Below, piece after piece: positions 60,631 to 64,000 of a stretch of DNA of 64,000 bases; the stretch's first letter is position 1, and each line of letters opens with the position of its first letter. The stretch spans positions 62,001 to 126,000 of the forward strand of contig CABZSV010000001.1 of assembly GCA_902528575.1 (NCBI GenBank), in the 5' to 3' direction. Below the pieces are notes generated by a model. The model was not told the origin of the DNA and searched no databases. It was given only the letters and a program-made list of their open reading frames with translations. Position numbers and translations under genes: made by a program. The stretch is from an uncultured Pelagibacteraceae bacterium. GTDB taxonomy: Bacteria > Pseudomonadota > Alphaproteobacteria > Pelagibacterales > Pelagibacteraceae.

Positions 60631-62092
60631 AATTGTCCTCTATTAGTTTGTTTAATAATCTAACACCATAGCCAGTAGCCCCACCTGAATTTAATGCTCC
60701 TCCATATTTAGAGAATGCCATTCCAGCTATGTCTAAATGTGCCCAAGGGGTTTTATTTAGAATAAACCTTTGTAAAAATTGAGCAGCAGTTGTAGATCCA
60801 GCTCCTCCAACATAGTTAATATTTTGCATGTCAGCATTTTTAGAGTCAATTAGTTTATCAAAATTTTTATTTAATGGCATTCTCCAAACTTTTTCCTCTA
60901 CATCCTCACCTGCATTAATTAATTGCTTACTTAATTTATCATCATTTGAAAATAGTCCCGCATACTCAGATCCAAGCGAAACAATTATAGCTCCAGTTAA
61001 TGTTGCCAAATCAACTATAAATTTTGGTTTAAATTTTTCTTCTGTGTAAGTTAATGCATCTGCAAGCACTAATCTTCCCTCAGCGTCTGTGTTCAAAACT
61101 TCAACTGTTTTTCCACTATATGACTTTACAATATCTCCAGGCCTTTGCGCATTACCCCCTGGCATATTTTCAACTAGGCCAACAACACCGACTGCATTTA
61201 CTTTAGCTTTCCTTAAAGCTAAACTTTTCATTAAGCCAACAACCACTGCAGATCCTGCCATATCATAAGTCATATCCTCCATGAACTTAGCAGGTTTTAA
61301 AGATATACCACCTGTATCAAAACAAACTCCTTTTCCAACGAATGCTAATGGTTTGGATTTATCTTTCAACCCTTTCCATTCTAAAGTAACTAAATAAGAT
61401 CCTCTTGCACTTCCTTGGCCTACACCAAGTAGAGTATTCATACCAAGTCTTTTTAATTTTTTATCATCATAAATTTGAACTTTTAAACCAACTTTCTTTA
61501 AAGTATTTAATCTTTTGGCATACTCATCAGGATGTAAAACATTCCCAGGTTCTGATACTAGGTCTCTTGTATAAAAAGTTCCATCCTCTATAGATTTAAA
61601 TTTAATTTGATCTTTAAGAGATGGTTTGTTTTTACCAGTTACAAAAATATTAATATTTTTTTTTGTTTTTTTAGTTTTGTATTTTTCAAATAAATATGAT
61701 TTTAATTTTAAACCATGTAAAAAGTGTCCAATTATATTATTTAATTTAATTGAAACTGTATCAGAGTTAACAACATAATCGGTCTGGGTATTATTTTTAA
61801 TAAGTTCATAAAATTTAGCACCTAAATTTTCAACATCAGAGGATGAAATGTCCTTATTAAATGAAACTAATATTATTTTTTTTTTTGAGCTTAAATCAAA
61901 AATTAATATTTTTTTTTTGAAATCTTTGGTTTTTATCAAATCAGAAATAAATCTGTATTCAATGCTTTGAATGTGTTTTTTTAAACCAGAAATATTGAAT
62001 TTTTCATCTACGAATAAAACGAGGTTAGTTGAGCTTTTTTTTGAAAAACTATTCTTGTAACTAATTGAGATAGACATAAATTTTAAATACAC
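60623..62092 (-). CDS. pepA: Leucyl aminopeptidase
   Basis: VGKGVCFDTGGISLKPA, NTDAEGRLVLADAL, PWAHLDIAGMAF. Confidence 0.95.
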   Translation of the reverse strand: MYLKFMSISISYKNSFSKKSSTNLVLFVDEKFNISGLKKHIQSIEYRFISDLIKTKDFKKKILIFDLSSKKKIILVSFNKDISSSDVENLGAKFYELIKNNTQTDYVVNSDTVSIKLNNIIGHFLHGLKLKSYLFEKYKTKKTKKNINIFVTGKNKPSLKDQIKFKSIEDGTFYTRDLVSEPGNVLHPDEYAKRLNTLKKVGLKVQIYDDKKLKRLGMNTLLGVGQGSARGSYLVTLEWKGLKDKSKPLAFVGKGVCFDTGGISLKPAKFMEDMTYDMAGSAVVVGLMKSLALRKAKVNAVGVVGLVENMPGGNAQRPGDIVKSYSGKTVEVLNTDAEGRLVLADALTYTEEKFKPKFIVDLATLTGAIIVSLGSEYAGLFSNDDKLSKQLINAGEDVEEKVWRMPLNKNFDKLIDSKNADMQNINYVGGAGSTTAAQFLQRFILNKTPWAHLDIAGMAFSKYGGALNSGGATGYGVRLLNKLIEDNYE

Positions 62093-62138
62093 TCTATACG
62101 AGATGAATGGTATATATGAATAAAAATAGCATATTTCA

Positions 62139-63272
62139 ATGAAAAAATTATTATTTAGAAATTTACTTTTAAATTACATGAGCTTTTTTTTAATTGCTCT
62201 ATTTAGCTCAAGTTTTGTTATTTGGGTTTTCCAAGCAGTAAATTATCTCGATATAATGATAGAAGATGGAAGAGACTACTTAATCTATATTAATTATTCT
62301 TTACTTAATTTTCCAAAAATCTTAAGCAAACTATTTCCATTTATCTTATTTTTTAGCCTATTTTATGTGACAATAAAGCATGAATTAAATAATGAGTTAA
62401 TAATATTTTGGAATTTTGGGGTAAACAAAATAGAGGTTATAAATTTTATTTTAAAATTTTCGTTAGTATTGCTTTTAATTCAATTACTTCTTACATCATT
62501 TATAATTCCAAAATCGCAAGATTTAGCAAGATCTTTTTTGAGAACCTCTACAGTAAATTTTTTTGGTAATTTTGTTAAACCTCAAAGATTTAACGACACA
62601 ATAAAAGGTGTAACTATATATAGCGAAAATAAAGACAACAAAGGAAACCTTTATAATCTTTATTTAAAAAAAGAAATAAACCAAAATGAATTTCAGATTA
62701 TATATGCAAAAAAAGGAATGTTTAAAGATTATAATGGTAAGTCAATTTTAGTTTTATTTGATGGTGAACAGATAACAAGTAAAAATAATCAAATTACAAA
62801 TATTAATTTTTCAAAATCAGATTTTCCACTACAAAATCTTGAAACAAATACAACCACGTATAAAAAGACACAAGAAATAGAAACATTTCAACTATTAAAG
62901 TGTATAGAGGAAATTTATTTTTTAAAAAAAAATGAAAATTACAATATTGAGAATTGCACAAAACAAAATATCGAAAATATTTTTAGAGAAATTTATAAAA
63001 GAGTCATCATTCCTTTGTATATTCCACTTTTAACTTTGATTCCTTTTCTTTTATTTTTTTACTCTAAAGAAAATAATTTATATTTTAGATTTCGTGTTGT
63101 AACATTTATTACGGGATTGGTTGTGGTAATTTTATCTGAAACATCTATCAGATTTGTTTCTAAAGTTTTAAGTTTTAATATATGGTTTATATTTATTCCA
63201 CTAATATTAACATTTATATTATATTTTATTTTTCATTTAAAATTCAATTCAAATTCTTTAAATAAATTATGA
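62139..63272 (+). CDS. lptF: LPS export permease LptF
   Basis: YjgP/YjgQ-type N-terminus and KSQDLARSFLRT; followed by a second permease in ATGA overlap. Confidence 0.87.
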   Translation: MKKLLFRNLLLNYMSFFLIALFSSSFVIWVFQAVNYLDIMIEDGRDYLIYINYSLLNFPKILSKLFPFILFFSLFYVTIKHELNNELIIFWNFGVNKIEVINFILKFSLVLLLIQLLLTSFIIPKSQDLARSFLRTSTVNFFGNFVKPQRFNDTIKGVTIYSENKDNKGNLYNLYLKKEINQNEFQIIYAKKGMFKDYNGKSILVLFDGEQITSKNNQITNINFSKSDFPLQNLETNTTTYKKTQEIETFQLLKCIEEIYFLKKNENYNIENCTKQNIENIFREIYKRVIIPLYIPLLTLIPFLLFFYSKENNLYFRFRVVTFITGLVVVILSETSIRFVSKVLSFNIWFIFIPLILTFILYFIFHLKFNSNSLNKL

Positions 63273-64000
63273 TAAAAGTTTATACAAAATTTTTAATATT
63301 TATTTTTTTAAAGTCATTATTATATGTTTCTATTGTAACATTAAGTTTAGTATTTATTTTAAACTTATTATCTGAACTTGATTTTTTTAAAGAAATAGAA
63401 GTAAGTACATATTTTCCACTTTTTTTATCTGCATTGAATTCTCCTGATCTTGTTTTTGAAATGTTCCCATTTATCTTCTTAATATCTACCCAATTATTTT
63501 TTATAAAACTTTTTGAAAATAAAGAATTAGATGTTTTCAAATATTCTGGATTAAAAAACTCTAAAATACTAATTATTTTAAGTACAATTTCTTTCATAAC
63601 TGCTTTGTTAATTTCAGTTCTTTTCTATAACTTTTCCTCAAATTTAAAAAATATTTATTTAGAGTTAAAATCTAGCTACACAAAAGATGGTAAATATCTT
63701 GCTGTAATAACAAAAAATGGTTTGTGGATTAAAGATAAAGTTCAAAATAGGATATTAATGATAAACTCAACTAAAATCGAGGATAACTTTCTCATAGATA
63801 ATTTTATAAGTGAGTTTGACGATAATTTTAACATTATTCAAAATATAAAAAGTGATAAAATTGACGTATCAAAAAATGAATGGATAATTTTTCAGGCAAA
63901 AGTGTTTAAAAAAAATGAGTATGAAGTACTAGAAACACTTAATTTTAAAACTAATTTTAATTTAGAGAGAATTCGAACATTATATTCTAATTTATCCTCA
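63269..64000 (+). CDS. lptG: LPS export permease LptG (3' truncated by window edge)
   Basis: Not in ORF track because it runs off the window; MIKVYTKFLIFIFLKSLLYVSIVTLSLVFILNLLSELDFFKEI...SSYTKDGKYLAVITKNGLWIKDK; overlaps lptF stop. Confidence 0.85.
   Translation, partial: MIKVYTKFLIFIFLKSLLYVSIVTLSLVFILNLLSELDFFKEIEVSTYFPLFLSALNSPDLVFEMFPFIFLISTQLFFIKLFENKELDVFKYSGLKNSKILIILSTISFITALLISVLFYNFSSNLKNIYLELKSSYTKDGKYLAVITKNGLWIKDKVQNRILMINSTKIEDNFLIDNFISEFDDNFNIIQNIKSDKIDVSKNEWIIFQAKVFKKNEYEVLETLNFKTNFNLERIRTLYSNLSS

Noticed and set aside
1-64000. CRISPR arrays, transposons, integrases, phage or toxin-antitoxin systems
   Set aside because: No regularly spaced repeats, terminal inverted repeats or matching proteins found in any frame of the ORF track.

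Overview
AT-rich, very compact alphaproteobacterial chromosome segment. Gene content and style suggest Pelagibacterales/SAR11 (inference, no search run). 0-18 kb is an accessory catabolic region: SSADH-like aldehyde dehydrogenase, HpaI aldolase, divergent PanB-like and PanE-like proteins, a DUF1907/C11orf54-like ester hydrolase, two 2OG-Fe(II) oxygenases, 2-hydroxyacid dehydrogenases, three Gfo/Idh/MocA oxidoreductases, a di-haem cytochrome peroxidase, a Sel1 protein, a TRAP transporter and an IolE-like isomerase. 18.7-29.2 kb is a molybdenum-cofactor island: moaACDE, msrPQ, a MobA/MocA-like transferase, split xdhC, form-II coxMLS, coxG and moaB. 29-64 kb is mostly housekeeping: glnA, iscR-suf, tyrS, prfB, a PBP1A, an rne-like gene, thiSG, aroQ, accBC, aspS, purMN, ndk, pepA, lptFG. 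Main observations beyond annotation: (1) three genes broken by one extra base in A/T homopolymers, including a DUF1244 gene absent from the ORF track; (2) an intact prfB programmed +1 frameshift; (3) a near-consensus type-1 IscR operator overlapping the iscR-suf promoter; (4) a 56-aa ORF downstream of glnA with a nested inverted repeat and a promoter placed for leaderless expression; (5) PanB/PanE homologues that have lost signature residues, next to an aldolase and ALDH; (6) a stand-alone NrdJ C-terminal-type protein; (7) an RNase E/G lacking the CPxC zinc-link; (8) convergent genes whose stop codons interlock. No CRISPR arrays, tRNA/rRNA genes, transposases or phage genes were recognised.
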